Shown here one piece after another: positions 17,323 to 25,363 of a stretch of DNA of 25,387 nt. How positions within the stretch are numbered: the stretch's first letter is position 1; each line of letters opens with the position of its first letter. The notes below the pieces were generated by a model. That model was given only the letters and a program-made list of their open reading frames with translations. It had not been told where the DNA came from and did not search any database. This DNA is from JBEIHI01 sp964655245 (GTDB lineage Bacteria; Bdellovibrionota; UBA2394). The translations under genes and the position numbers were made by a program. The stretch covers positions 1-25,387 of the forward strand of contig CAZZLQ010000038.1 of assembly GCA_964655245.1 (NCBI GenBank), read 5' to 3'.

Positions 17323-19164
17323 ATGAGCGCTGACCCCCGAATAACAGATGCTTCTCATCTAGATCCGACACTCAGCCAAACTCAGCCTGAGAGATCAGAT
17401 CATCCTGTTGCTCAGTTTATGGAGCAACTCGGCCTCGACATTTCTACGTTTCCGATCGTTCGCTTCACCCTGGAAACATCAGAGCGAGACATTCGCACGG
17501 GTCGCATTCACTTACCCATTAGATTACCCATTCAATCGGGCGTCTACTTTGAATCGATTATTCGAATCAGTCGCGTCCTTGAAACATCGGCGGCTGACTT
17601 TCGAGGGACTCGTAAATTTTTAGAAATTGAATGGATCTTTTCTGAGTCATCGACGATCGATGGATCCAAACATCCAGCATTTTCCTTTCTAGCCGATCAA
17701 GCTCAATGCCCCGGCTGCAGTGAACCCTTCTACCCTGAGCCCGAAGTCAAAGATGCCAACACAGTCTCACTTGCATGCCCCAACTGTCTGCTCAATTGGT
17801 CTGTGAATGTCTCCGCTCCCGACCAGAAACGCACAATGGCTGAGCTCTTGATTGATAGTTTCCGGAAGGATCCAGCAAAACTCCGAGCTCTCATCACCAA
17901 ATGGAGCGAAGGTCCTGTTGCCGGCAACGATCGACTCTACTTCAACACGTTTCCATTCGATTTTCAGCCCTGGAACGAATCGGCCTCCATCGATTGGCTC
18001 TTTGGCAAAACCAAGGGGTGGATTGCTCTCAGTAACGGATCTGCTCGAGACTTTGAATCTCTTGTTCGAGGCTTCATCAATCGACTTTCGCTGGAATATT
18101 TCAAAAATAACTTCTTCAGCACTGTCACGAGTGAGCTCGATAAAACAGAAATTCAAAGAAAAACAGAGATTCAAAGAAAAGAAGAAGCGCAGAAGCGAGC
18201 GCTTCGAGAAGTCGTTCCCTCATTTTCAGAGCCCACCCCAATCAATATAAAGCCAGAGCTCAAACCAACTCCCGCAGCTTCATTTCCACTGCCAACAACC
18301 GGTGTGATGGCATCATCGATCAGCTCAAAAAAATTGAAGAGAAATGATTGGATCAAACCAGCGGCTATTGCCGCAACGGTCGTTGCCATCTCCGGAGTGG
18401 CTCTCTACGCGCTCATGAATGTTCAGCTTCGCCCCGGACAAACTCCCGTTCAAGCCGAAGCTCCGGCTCAAGAGTCGACAAAAATCATCTCTCAATCAAC
18501 TCCCACCGAAAGCCAAGAGCTGGCTCAGCCCGCTCAGGCAAACAATCCTTCAGACACAATGTCGCTGGCAGTGAAAGCGAGCCAAGATTCAAAATCTGAG
18601 AGCACCACACAAGCTGCTCAACTTCGAGATTCCATTCAGCGAGAGATCCTTAAGGCGTCTTCAGAAGAAGCGCCACAAAAGGAGAAGTCTCTGACGAGCA
18701 AAAAACTCAAAAAACCTGCTGAACAAAAAAACAAAAATCTAACTGCAACTACCCAGCCGAAGACGGAAGAAAAGACCCAGGTCGCAGCGCTAGAAAACTC
18801 CGAGAAAGAACCCCTCAAATCAACAGCAGCAGCACAGGATCAGAGCGCTGCACAAAGTTCAGCTGAGCAGATTGCTCTTCGTCAAAGGGCCGTTGAGACC
18901 GCACTCAGACAGGCGCTCATGCATCTGAAACTTCAGCAGTCCAAAGAAGCTATCTCCGAATTCAAGAAAGTGATCAGCCTAGATCCTTTCAACTCTGAAT
19001 CTCATCGAGGCATTGGTCTGGCCTATGTCTATGAAAAGGATTTTGAGTCGGCCATCACTTCACTGAACCGTTACTTAGAGATATCCAAAGGCGCCTCTGA
19101 CAAAGCCTCTGTTGAAGAGCTCATCTCAACACTGAAAGAACGGATTCAAGCATCACCTCAATGA
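17323..19164 (+). CDS. Zinc-ribbon / single-pass membrane / TPR protein of unknown function
   Basis: A 613-residue protein not assigned to a named family. Residues about 25-120 form an unrecognised domain ending in a beta-rich segment. Cys129-PG-Cys132 and Cys152-PN-Cys155 form a treble-clef or rubredoxin-type zinc ribbon. After a further globular part (to about 270) and a charged KTEIQRK repeat, there is one transmembrane helix at about 346-366 (WIKPAAIAATVVAISGVAL). Residues about 370-520 are a Gln/Ala/Ser/Lys/Pro-rich linker, followed by TPR-like helices at about 526-605 (LKLQQSKEAISEFKKVISLD and LAYVYEKDFESAITSLNRYL). The likely topology is zinc ribbon in the cytoplasm and TPR in the periplasm. 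Start: ATG at 17323 with GAGAG a few bases upstream; an in-frame GTG at 17290 would add 11 residues. Confidence 0.75.
   Translation: MSADPRITDASHLDPTLSQTQPERSDHPVAQFMEQLGLDISTFPIVRFTLETSERDIRTGRIHLPIRLPIQSGVYFESIIRISRVLETSAADFRGTRKFLEIEWIFSESSTIDGSKHPAFSFLADQAQCPGCSEPFYPEPEVKDANTVSLACPNCLLNWSVNVSAPDQKRTMAELLIDSFRKDPAKLRALITKWSEGPVAGNDRLYFNTFPFDFQPWNESASIDWLFGKTKGWIALSNGSARDFESLVRGFINRLSLEYFKNNFFSTVTSELDKTEIQRKTEIQRKEEAQKRALREVVPSFSEPTPINIKPELKPTPAASFPLPTTGVMASSISSKKLKRNDWIKPAAIAATVVAISGVALYALMNVQLRPGQTPVQAEAPAQESTKIISQSTPTESQELAQPAQANNPSDTMSLAVKASQDSKSESTTQAAQLRDSIQREILKASSEEAPQKEKSLTSKKLKKPAEQKNKNLTATTQPKTEEKTQVAALENSEKEPLKSTAAAQDQSAAQSSAEQIALRQRAVETALRQALMHLKLQQSKEAISEFKKVISLDPFNSESHRGIGLAYVYEKDFESAITSLNRYLEISKGASDKASVEELISTLKERIQASPQ
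18145..18180 (+). repeat. Tandem 18-base direct repeat inside the zinc-ribbon/TPR gene
   Basis: Two adjacent 18-base copies (18145-18162 and 18163-18180) differ at one position and each encodes TEIQRK in frame. A looser third unit (EEAQKR) follows. The repeat lies in the charged segment before the membrane helix and looks like a recent in-frame duplication in a coiled-coil stretch. Confidence 0.85.
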
Positions 19165-19740
19165 GCTGAGCATCAAATCAAATGCACGCCCCCGATGCGA
19201 AATCTTCCACTTTTCACGCATATCCAATTGAGCAAATGTTCGATCGCAACCGTCAGGAATGAAGATCGGATCGTAGCCAAAACCTTGGTTCCCCTGTGCA
19301 ACCAAAGAAACCTTGCCTTCGCACTCTCCTCTGAACAAAGACAGGCGATCTTCTGCTGGCCGATACAGAGCCAAGACACAGACAAAACGAGCAGACCGCT
19401 GAGAAACCAAGGAAAGACGCTTGATAATCTCCGAGCATTGAACGCGAGAATCCGCCCCACCCATAAACCGAGCTGAGTAGACCCCGGGCTCACCACCCAG
19501 CGCATCAACCTCAAATCCCGAGTCATCGGCCAAGACTGGAACCCCCAATTCTCTACCCACAAACAAGGCCTTGATCGATGCATTCTCCTCGTAGGTGCTG
19601 CCAGACTCTAGAGGGAGGGTCCGTGAGAAATGAACATCATTGAGTGTCAAAAGTCGAAATGACTCTCCCAATGCGGACTGGAACTCTTTTTGTTTATGTT
19701 TGTTCTCGGAGGCGAGAACAAGGTTTAGGAAATGCCCCAC
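19153..19740 (-). CDS. rdgB: Non-canonical purine NTP pyrophosphatase (RdgB/HAM1 family)
   Basis: A 195-residue cytoplasmic enzyme that hydrolyses ITP, dITP and XTP to monophosphates, keeping deaminated purines out of DNA and RNA. The N-terminal substrate loop (LVLASENKHKQKEF) matches the family S/T-x-N-x-x-K pattern. The signature LADDSGFEVDALGGEPGVYSARF holds the catalytic Asp and the general SAR motif, and FGYDPIF and the C-terminal SHRGRAF are also conserved. E. coli RdgB is 197 residues. The start is GTG at 19740, inside the end of rph (16-base overlap), the usual rph-rdgB coupling. Its 3' end overlaps the convergent zinc-ribbon gene by 12 bases. Confidence 0.95.
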   Translation of the reverse strand: MGHFLNLVLASENKHKQKEFQSALGESFRLLTLNDVHFSRTLPLESGSTYEENASIKALFVGRELGVPVLADDSGFEVDALGGEPGVYSARFMGGADSRVQCSEIIKRLSLVSQRSARFVCVLALYRPAEDRLSLFRGECEGKVSLVAQGNQGFGYDPIFIPDGCDRTFAQLDMREKWKISHRGRAFDLMLSSLR

Positions 19741-20450
19741 TCTTTTAGATACCTTCGTTGAATCTCAAACAACTGATTGCAACCGGCCAACCCCAGATCC
19801 AACATTTGATCCCATTCAGATCGACTAAAGGCGCCTTTCTCAGCAGTTCCCTGAACTTCAATGAGATGCATTTTTTCATTCACCACCAAGTTCGCGTCGA
19901 CCTCAGCGTCGACATCCTCAATATATTCGAGATCGAGGAGCATCTGACCACCCACGCGGCCAACAGAAACAGCAGAAACCATCGTCGTTTGAGGATTGAA
20001 TTTTCCTGAAGTCTTCTCGCGAATCTTTTCAAGAGCCAAACGAAAAGCTAGATAGGACCCCGTAATCGCAGCTACACGAGTTCCTCCGTCCGCCTGAACA
20101 ACGTCGCAGTCAATCTGGACTGTTCGATGTCCGAGAGACTTGAGCTCCACCGCCGCTCGAATACTTCGGCCGATCAATCGCTGGATTTCATGAGTTCGCC
20201 CCGTGCTCCTGATTTTATCTCGATGGATTCGCTTGTCGGAGCTGCCGGGCAACATTCCGTATTCTGCTGTGACCCAGCCGGTGGCGTTTTGGGAGTTCAT
20301 CCAATTGGGAATCTTGTCGTCGATGGAAACCGAGCAAATCACTCGAGTATGGCCCCATTCGATCATCACGCTGCCATCAGGATGTTTCTGAGGGCCTTTG
20401 ATCACATTGATGTTTCGAATTTCGTCGAACTTTCTTCCATTCTTGCGCAT
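19725..20450 (-). CDS. rph: Ribonuclease PH
   Basis: A 241-residue phosphorolytic 3'-5' exoribonuclease that trims tRNA 3' ends using inorganic phosphate; it normally works as a hexamer. The N-terminus KNGRKFDEIRNINV is the family start. GRTHEIQRLIGRS carries the phosphate-binding Arg, and QADGGTRVAAITG the catalytic acidic site. Family length is about 238. AAAGG lies about 6 bases before the ATG. The gene is divergent from prs across 33 bases, which hold both ribosome-binding sites, so promoters must overlap or lie inside the neighbouring genes. Confidence 0.97.
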   Translation of the reverse strand: MRKNGRKFDEIRNINVIKGPQKHPDGSVMIEWGHTRVICSVSIDDKIPNWMNSQNATGWVTAEYGMLPGSSDKRIHRDKIRSTGRTHEIQRLIGRSIRAAVELKSLGHRTVQIDCDVVQADGGTRVAAITGSYLAFRLALEKIREKTSGKFNPQTTMVSAVSVGRVGGQMLLDLEYIEDVDAEVDANLVVNEKMHLIEVQGTAEKGAFSRSEWDQMLDLGLAGCNQLFEIQRRYLKEWGIS

Positions 20451-20483
20451 GAGGGCCCTTTCGTTTTAACTTGAAGGCATTCT

Positions 20484-21437
20484 ATGCAGGCCTTCGGAGA
20501 ACTCAAGCTTTTAACCGGAAACTCTAACTTCGATTTAGCATCAAAGGTTGCGAAGCATCTCAGCACTTCGATCACTCCTGCGTTAGTCAAAAAGTTTTCA
20601 GACGGCGAAACGTTTGTACGAATCGAAGATAATATTCGTGGAGCAGATTGCTTTATCATTCAATCGACTTGTGCTCCAGCCAACGAAAATCTCATGGAGC
20701 TATTGGTGATGATCGATGCCCTCAAGCGAGCGTCTGCGCGTCGAATCACAGCGGTCATGCCCTATTACGGATATGCCCGACAGGACCGAAAGGACACTCC
20801 CCGCACTCCCATTACAGCAAGACTTGTTGCTGATCTCTTACAAGCGGCGGGGGCTCATCGAGTTTTTGCACTGGACCTTCACGCGGCTCAAATTCAAGGC
20901 TTCTTTAATATTCCTTTCGACCATTTGTTTGCAGCTCCGGTCCTTGTCAAACGACTCAAGGAATTGATCAGTGAACCGAGCCAAGCCGTCTTAGTTTCAC
21001 CGGACGCTGGTGGTGTCGAGAGAGCTCGCGCTTACGCCAAACGCTTAGACTGCGCGATCGCCATTGCCGATAAGCGACGCGAGGGCCCTGGCAAAATTGC
21101 TGAGGTCAACATCATCGGGGATGTGAAGGGCCGCGAAGCTGTCTTATTAGATGACATTGTCGACACGGCGGGAACACTGAGCGAGGTTTCTCGTGTTTTG
21201 ATCGAAAATGGAGCAAAAAAGGTTTGGGCAGTAGCCACCCACGCGGTGCTTTCGGGACCAGCCGCGGATCGGATCCAAAGGTCACCCCTCGAAAGACTCA
21301 TTGTCACGGATACCGTGCCGATCGGTGATAAAGCCTCATTGTGCCCTAAAATCGAGGTCTTAACGGTATCTGAGCTTTTGGGAGAGGCCATTCAACGCAT
21401 TCACCGGCAGGACTCCGTCAGCAGCCTCTTCGTTTAG
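20484..21437 (+). CDS. prs: Ribose-phosphate pyrophosphokinase
   Basis: A 317-residue enzyme that makes PRPP from ribose-5-phosphate and ATP, feeding purine, pyrimidine, His and Trp synthesis. The N-terminal LLTGNSNFDLA and FSDGETFVRIEDNIRG are typical. ITAVMPYYGYARQDRKD is the ATP-loop region, LDLHAAQIQGFF holds the metal-binding His, and VLLDDIVDTAGTL is the PRPP-binding loop. Length equals the E. coli enzyme (315) within two residues. GAAGG precedes the ATG by about 7 bases. It heads the plus-strand run of translation genes; the order prs - rplY - pth - ychF is widespread in bacteria. Confidence 0.97.
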   Translation: MQAFGELKLLTGNSNFDLASKVAKHLSTSITPALVKKFSDGETFVRIEDNIRGADCFIIQSTCAPANENLMELLVMIDALKRASARRITAVMPYYGYARQDRKDTPRTPITARLVADLLQAAGAHRVFALDLHAAQIQGFFNIPFDHLFAAPVLVKRLKELISEPSQAVLVSPDAGGVERARAYAKRLDCAIAIADKRREGPGKIAEVNIIGDVKGREAVLLDDIVDTAGTLSEVSRVLIENGAKKVWAVATHAVLSGPAADRIQRSPLERLIVTDTVPIGDKASLCPKIEVLTVSELLGEAIQRIHRQDSVSSLFV

Positions 21438-21498
21438 TGCCCTCAGAAAGTTGCGTTTCAAATCAAAATGCGTTTATTTAGCGCTTTAAGGAGTTCCT

Positions 21499-22200
21499 AT
21501 GCATCAGGTTCAGATTAAAGCAGTTGAAAGAAAAGTGGGTGACAAAAGCACCCTCAAAAAAATTCGTTCGGAAGGTTTCGTACCAGCCGTGATTTACGGT
21601 CCAGGCGCATCCAATGCGACCTGCGCGATCAACGAAAAAGAGCTTAGAACTGCATTCAAAAACGATCTCGAGCAAAACGCGATCATTGAATTGCAATCAG
21701 ACTCAGCCTCTTTGAAAGGCAAAAAAGTCGTTTTGAAAGAACTCTCGCGATCCTCTGTGCTGTGGACTCTGGAGCATATTGATTTGTACGAAGTGGCAAT
21801 GAATCGCCCTCTTCGAATCCGCGTTCCTTTCCACTACACCGGAACTCCCGATGGCGTGAAAAACGATGGTGGCGTTGTTCAAGTTTTGCGACGAACAATC
21901 CAAATTGAAGGATTGCCCGGAGAACTCCCTGATTTCATCGAAGTGGATATCAGCGCATTGAAAATCAATGAAGCTCTTCATATTCATGAGATCAACACTC
22001 CTAAAAACATTAAGGTCATCGACAACGCAGCGATTGCCATCGTCTCCGTGATGGAGCCTGAAAAAGAAGAAGTGGCCACTCCTGCTGCCGCTGCAGCCGG
22101 TGAAGGTGCCGCAGCCGCCGCTGGAACGACAGCCGCCGCTGCGGGTACAGCCGCTGCTCCTGCTGCTGCTGCCCCTGCCGCTGACGCCAAAAAGAAGTAA
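21499..22200 (+). CDS. rplY: 50S ribosomal protein L25, CTC-type with Ala-rich tail
   Basis: A 233-residue long-form L25. Residues about 1-95 are the 5S rRNA-binding L25 domain (starting QIKAVERKVGDKSTLKKIRSEG, with VPAVIYGPG). Residues about 96-185 are the CTC beta domain (LRIRVPFHYTGTPDGVKNDGG, GLPGELPDFIEVDIS). The last 40 or so residues are almost all Ala with Gly, Thr and Pro, ending in KKK. This low-complexity tail is common in CTC proteins and is encoded by GCC/GCT-rich DNA at about 22077-22190. A strong AAGGAG site precedes the ATG. The 61 bases after prs show no terminator. Confidence 0.96.
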   Translation: MHQVQIKAVERKVGDKSTLKKIRSEGFVPAVIYGPGASNATCAINEKELRTAFKNDLEQNAIIELQSDSASLKGKKVVLKELSRSSVLWTLEHIDLYEVAMNRPLRIRVPFHYTGTPDGVKNDGGVVQVLRRTIQIEGLPGELPDFIEVDISALKINEALHIHEINTPKNIKVIDNAAIAIVSVMEPEKEEVATPAAAAAGEGAAAAAGTTAAAAGTAAAPAAAAPAADAKKK

Positions 22201-22211
22201 TTTGAGGAGCT

Positions 22212-22790
22212 GTGGCTTCTAAAGTTTGCATTATGGGCCTGGGTAATCCAGGCCCTCGTTACTCCGGAACCCGACACAATATTGGATTCGAGTGGATTGA
22301 TTCCCTGGCAACGCAGCTAGGTGAATCCTCATGGAAGGATAAGTACGAATCGCTTTGGCTTTCGTGCAGCTTTATGGGTTCGGAGCTTCATCTCCTGAAG
22401 CCTCAAACCTTCATGAACGAAAGTGGACGAGCATACGCTCAGTGGAAAACAAAAAACCAAGGAGATCACCGAATTTTAGCTGTTTATGACGACCTGGATC
22501 TTCCGGTGGGACGTCTTCGCTTGAGATATAAAGGCTCAGACGGTGGACAACGCGGAATGAAGTCGGTCATCGAGCATTTTGGCTCCAGTGAGGTTCCACG
22601 ACTTCGGATTGGGATCGGCCGAAATGGAGAAGAAGCGTCGGACTACGTCCTCTCTCGATTTACCCCGGATCAATCAGCTCACATCAAGCCACTGATCCAG
22701 GATGCTAAGAAACATTTGGAGATATTTTTGAATCATGAATCTGAAAAAGCGATGAGCTTGATCAATTCGCTTCATTATGGAGAACAATAA
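22212..22790 (+). CDS. pth: Peptidyl-tRNA hydrolase
   Basis: A 192-residue esterase that releases tRNA from peptidyl-tRNAs dropped by the ribosome. Catalytic and binding residues are in place: Asn12 (GLGNPG), His22 (TRHNIGF), Asn69 (TFMNESG) and Asp94 (YDDLDLP). The position of E. coli Asn114 is Arg114 here (GGQRGMKSV), a variation seen in other bacterial Pth proteins. The start is GTG at 22212 with GAGGAG 3 bases upstream; the first in-frame ATG would remove the GNPG motif. It starts 11 bases after rplY, and its TAA shares its last base with the next ATG (TAATG). Confidence 0.97.
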   Translation: MASKVCIMGLGNPGPRYSGTRHNIGFEWIDSLATQLGESSWKDKYESLWLSCSFMGSELHLLKPQTFMNESGRAYAQWKTKNQGDHRILAVYDDLDLPVGRLRLRYKGSDGGQRGMKSVIEHFGSSEVPRLRIGIGRNGEEASDYVLSRFTPDQSAHIKPLIQDAKKHLEIFLNHESEKAMSLINSLHYGEQ

Positions 22791-23887
22791 TGGGACTGGA
22801 ATGTGGAATCGTTGGTCTGCCCAACGTTGGTAAATCAACTCTGTTTAATACTTTAACGGCCGCTCAGGTACCCGCTGAGAATTTTCCATTTTGTACGGTC
22901 GACCCCCATAAGGGTGTCGTGAATGTACCGGACCCCAGACTGGATGCGATTTCAAAAATCGTTAATCCTGAACGCATTGTTCCCGCGCTTGTCAGCTTTG
23001 TCGATATCGCTGGCCTCGTCAAAGGCGCCTCCCAAGGGGAGGGGCTCGGCAATCAGTTCCTTTCTCATATTCGCGAGGTCAACGCGATAGCCCATGTTGT
23101 TCGCTGCTTCGAAGACGACAATATCATTCATGTGATGGGTGGGGTTGATCCCAAGCGAGATATCGAAATCATCGACCTTGAGCTTTGCCTGTCAGATATG
23201 GACTCAGCCAAAAAGCGAATGGATAGAATAGAAAAGATGGCGAAGAGTGGAAACGCTGAGGCTAAAGCCGAGCTTGAAGTCTTCAAGCAAGTCATGAGCT
23301 GCCTTAATGACGGCATCCCTCTCAGACGAAGACCCGAGCTAGTCGCGAAAATTCCTCAGGATCAGTTCCTCACCAGCAAGCCCGTACTCTATGTTGCCAA
23401 TATTGCTGAGTCAGACGTGAAGACCATTTCTCCGTCCACCCTTCAACGCATTGAGGCAGTGAGAGAACATGCCGCTTTGGACAAAGCACTCGTGATTCCG
23501 ATGTGCGTGAACCTGGAGTCTCAACTTCAGCAAATGGATCCCGCTGATCGCGAGATCTTTCAAGCCGAATATGGCATTGAAGAGCCCGCCCTCCACCGCC
23601 TGATTCGGGAGGCTTTTAAAGCGCTGGGGCTAATGACCTACTTTACGGCCGGGGTCAAAGAGGTCCGAGCCTGGACCATTCCCGTCGACTGCCTCGCTCC
23701 TGATGCAGCTGGGGCCATCCATTCGGACTTTAAACGGGGTTTCATTAGGGCCGAGGTCATCGCCTATAAGGACTTTATAGCCTGTTCAGGCGAGAAAGGA
23801 GCCCGGGAAAAGGGCCTCCAGCGGGCTGAGGGTAAAGAGTACAAGGTTCATGACGGGGATGTTATTTTGTTTAGATTTGCTGTTTGA
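22790..23887 (+). CDS. ychF: Obg-like ribosome-binding ATPase YchF
   Basis: A 365-residue P-loop ATPase of the Obg/YchF family, which binds ribosomes and is linked to oxidative-stress control. The Walker A motif is G9-LPNVGKST17, and the switch II region is DIAGLVKGASQGEGLGNQFL. A coiled-coil insert (about 130-190) is followed by the C-terminal TGS domain (about 280-365, MTYFTAGVKEVRAWTI to KVHDGDVILFRF). E. coli YchF has 363 residues. Start overlaps the pth stop by one base, so the two are translationally coupled. The pth-ychF pairing is widespread. Confidence 0.97.
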   Translation: MGLECGIVGLPNVGKSTLFNTLTAAQVPAENFPFCTVDPHKGVVNVPDPRLDAISKIVNPERIVPALVSFVDIAGLVKGASQGEGLGNQFLSHIREVNAIAHVVRCFEDDNIIHVMGGVDPKRDIEIIDLELCLSDMDSAKKRMDRIEKMAKSGNAEAKAELEVFKQVMSCLNDGIPLRRRPELVAKIPQDQFLTSKPVLYVANIAESDVKTISPSTLQRIEAVREHAALDKALVIPMCVNLESQLQQMDPADREIFQAEYGIEEPALHRLIREAFKALGLMTYFTAGVKEVRAWTIPVDCLAPDAAGAIHSDFKRGFIRAEVIAYKDFIACSGEKGAREKGLQRAEGKEYKVHDGDVILFRFAV

Positions 23888-23932
23888 AGTATCTCCAAAC
23901 TGGTTTAAAAGAACTCCTTCATTGAGGTGAAT

Positions 23933-24382
23933 ATGCAGATTGTGAATTTAACTGAAGTTTATCAAAACGAACTCAAAGGTCGCAAACGACACTACGAAAC
24001 GATTTTCATCGTTAATCCTCAGATGTCGGATGCTGATGCTAAGGAGCTCATCGAAAAGAACTCAAAAGTTCTTTCTCAATACGGCGGCACTTCACTTCGC
24101 CAAGATGATTGGGGCAAACGACGTATGGCCTATATCATCGAGAAGCATCAAATGGGCCGCTACATTTATTTCCGTTACATTGCTCCCGCAAAAGCAGTGT
24201 CGGAACTTGAAAGAAGCCTCAAGCTTGATGCTCAAGTGATGAGATACCAGACTGTGAAACTGTCTGAAGTTTTGTCCCAAGAAGAAATTGATTCCTTGAT
24301 TGAAAGAGCGCCTCGAGAAGCATCCTCAAGTCCAGCCTATCGACAAGATGAAGAAGATCTCGAAGCGGCTACCTTCGCCTAA
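23933..24382 (+). CDS. rpsF: 30S ribosomal protein S6 with an N-terminal extension
   Basis: A 149-residue S6. The conserved core starts at about residue 19 (RHYETIFIVNPQMSDADAKELIEK) and continues with WGKRRMAYIIEKHQMGRYIYF and LERSLKLDAQVMRYQTVKL. Most S6 proteins begin at the RHYE motif, so MQIVNLTEVYQNELKGRK is an extra N-terminal stretch. The C-terminus (about 125-149) is acidic and variable, as usual. I chose ATG 23933 because GAGG (23924-23927) is 5 bases upstream; an in-frame GTG at 23927 lies inside that site. The usual next gene, rpsR (S18), is not found between this and the membrane-protein gene. Confidence 0.95.
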   Translation: MQIVNLTEVYQNELKGRKRHYETIFIVNPQMSDADAKELIEKNSKVLSQYGGTSLRQDDWGKRRMAYIIEKHQMGRYIYFRYIAPAKAVSELERSLKLDAQVMRYQTVKLSEVLSQEEIDSLIERAPREASSSPAYRQDEEDLEAATFA

Positions 24383-25346
24383 GGACAAGAGCGACTTCGT
24401 TCTGATCTTTGCCCTCGTCGTCTGGGGGCTTTCCGCTTGGACGGAGTTCTTTTGGTACTTCATTCCCGCAGCAACTAGTATTATTTTGCAGGCGCCTCAG
24501 CGATGGACGAAGGTCTTTTTGGCCTTCTCAGTTGTGGCTGCATTCTTGATTCCTCTCAGTTTGAATTTGAACGTGACTGATCTCGACCTCGTGGCGATCA
24601 CAATCCTGCTGTGCATGGGATTCATTTTGTATTTTTGCCGACGAGAAAAGAGGTCCTTCCTTTCCCTCTGGTCCCTTCCGCTGGTCCTTTCAGCTCTTGC
24701 AGGCCTTGTCACAATGGCCTCCGCCGCCCTTCAAACGCCTGGGTGGAACTTCCTGAACTGGGCGGATCTGCAGATTCAATCCGCCATTTTTCCCGCAAGC
24801 CTTCGGCTCTCCATTCCTCTCCTGAATCCGGATGCTAATTCTGCACTAGGAGAGAGCCTCAGCTTCTTGAACTACGTCATTGCACCGCTTTATCAGGCCG
24901 GAGTAATCGGGGTTTTCGCTGCCATGATGACAATCGCCTTCCCCATCAATGGCATGATGGAAAATATGCTCAAAAGCGTTCAGGCAAGTAACCTGCGCGG
25001 CCAGTCGAGGGTCTTTGATCGCTTCAGCCGCTGGAGAGCCCCCGAGCGAGCTTTGATTCCCCTCACGGCTGGCCTAGCCCTGTTGATCTTTTATGAGTTC
25101 TATCCGCAAGGCTCCCTCTGGGCTCAGATTTTGGGGGCAACCCTTCTAGCTCTCAGTTTAAGCGCTATCCACATGAACGGGATGGCTCTTGCGTCCTTTG
25201 TGATCCCCCGGCTCTCCTTCTTCTTTGCGGTAGCGTGCCTCTTAATGGTGTTTTTGAGGCCAATTGAGGTTTTGGTGCTTGCAGGCCTGACCGATCTTTG
25301 GTTTGATTTGCGCTCAAAGTGGGAATCCCCCTCGAACCCCGCGTAG
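24348..25346 (+). CDS. Polytopic membrane protein in the rpsF cluster (DUF2232-like)
   Basis: A 332-residue inner-membrane protein with about 8 hydrophobic helices, including DFVLIFALVVWGLSAWTEFFWYFI near the N-terminus and a C-terminal block. A polar region near 210-235 contains the charged stretch RGQSRVFDRFSRWRAPERA. Membrane proteins of the DUF2232/YybS group are often found next to rpsF/rplI genes, and this resembles one by position and topology. Function unknown. The ATG at 24348 overlaps rpsF by 35 bases and has no good ribosome-binding site, so it should be read by coupling; a TTG at 24300 is in frame upstream. Confidence 0.7.
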   Translation: MKKISKRLPSPKDKSDFVLIFALVVWGLSAWTEFFWYFIPAATSIILQAPQRWTKVFLAFSVVAAFLIPLSLNLNVTDLDLVAITILLCMGFILYFCRREKRSFLSLWSLPLVLSALAGLVTMASAALQTPGWNFLNWADLQIQSAIFPASLRLSIPLLNPDANSALGESLSFLNYVIAPLYQAGVIGVFAAMMTIAFPINGMMENMLKSVQASNLRGQSRVFDRFSRWRAPERALIPLTAGLALLIFYEFYPQGSLWAQILGATLLALSLSAIHMNGMALASFVIPRLSFFFAVACLLMVFLRPIEVLVLAGLTDLWFDLRSKWESPSNPA

Positions 25347-25363
25347 AGCTGGGTTGATTTTTT

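Noticed and set aside
22077..22277. Ala-rich repetitive DNA at the end of rplY, with long open frames on the other strand
   Set aside because: The repetitiveness comes from the alanine tail of CTC-type L25; the antisense frames are by-products of GCN-rich DNA.
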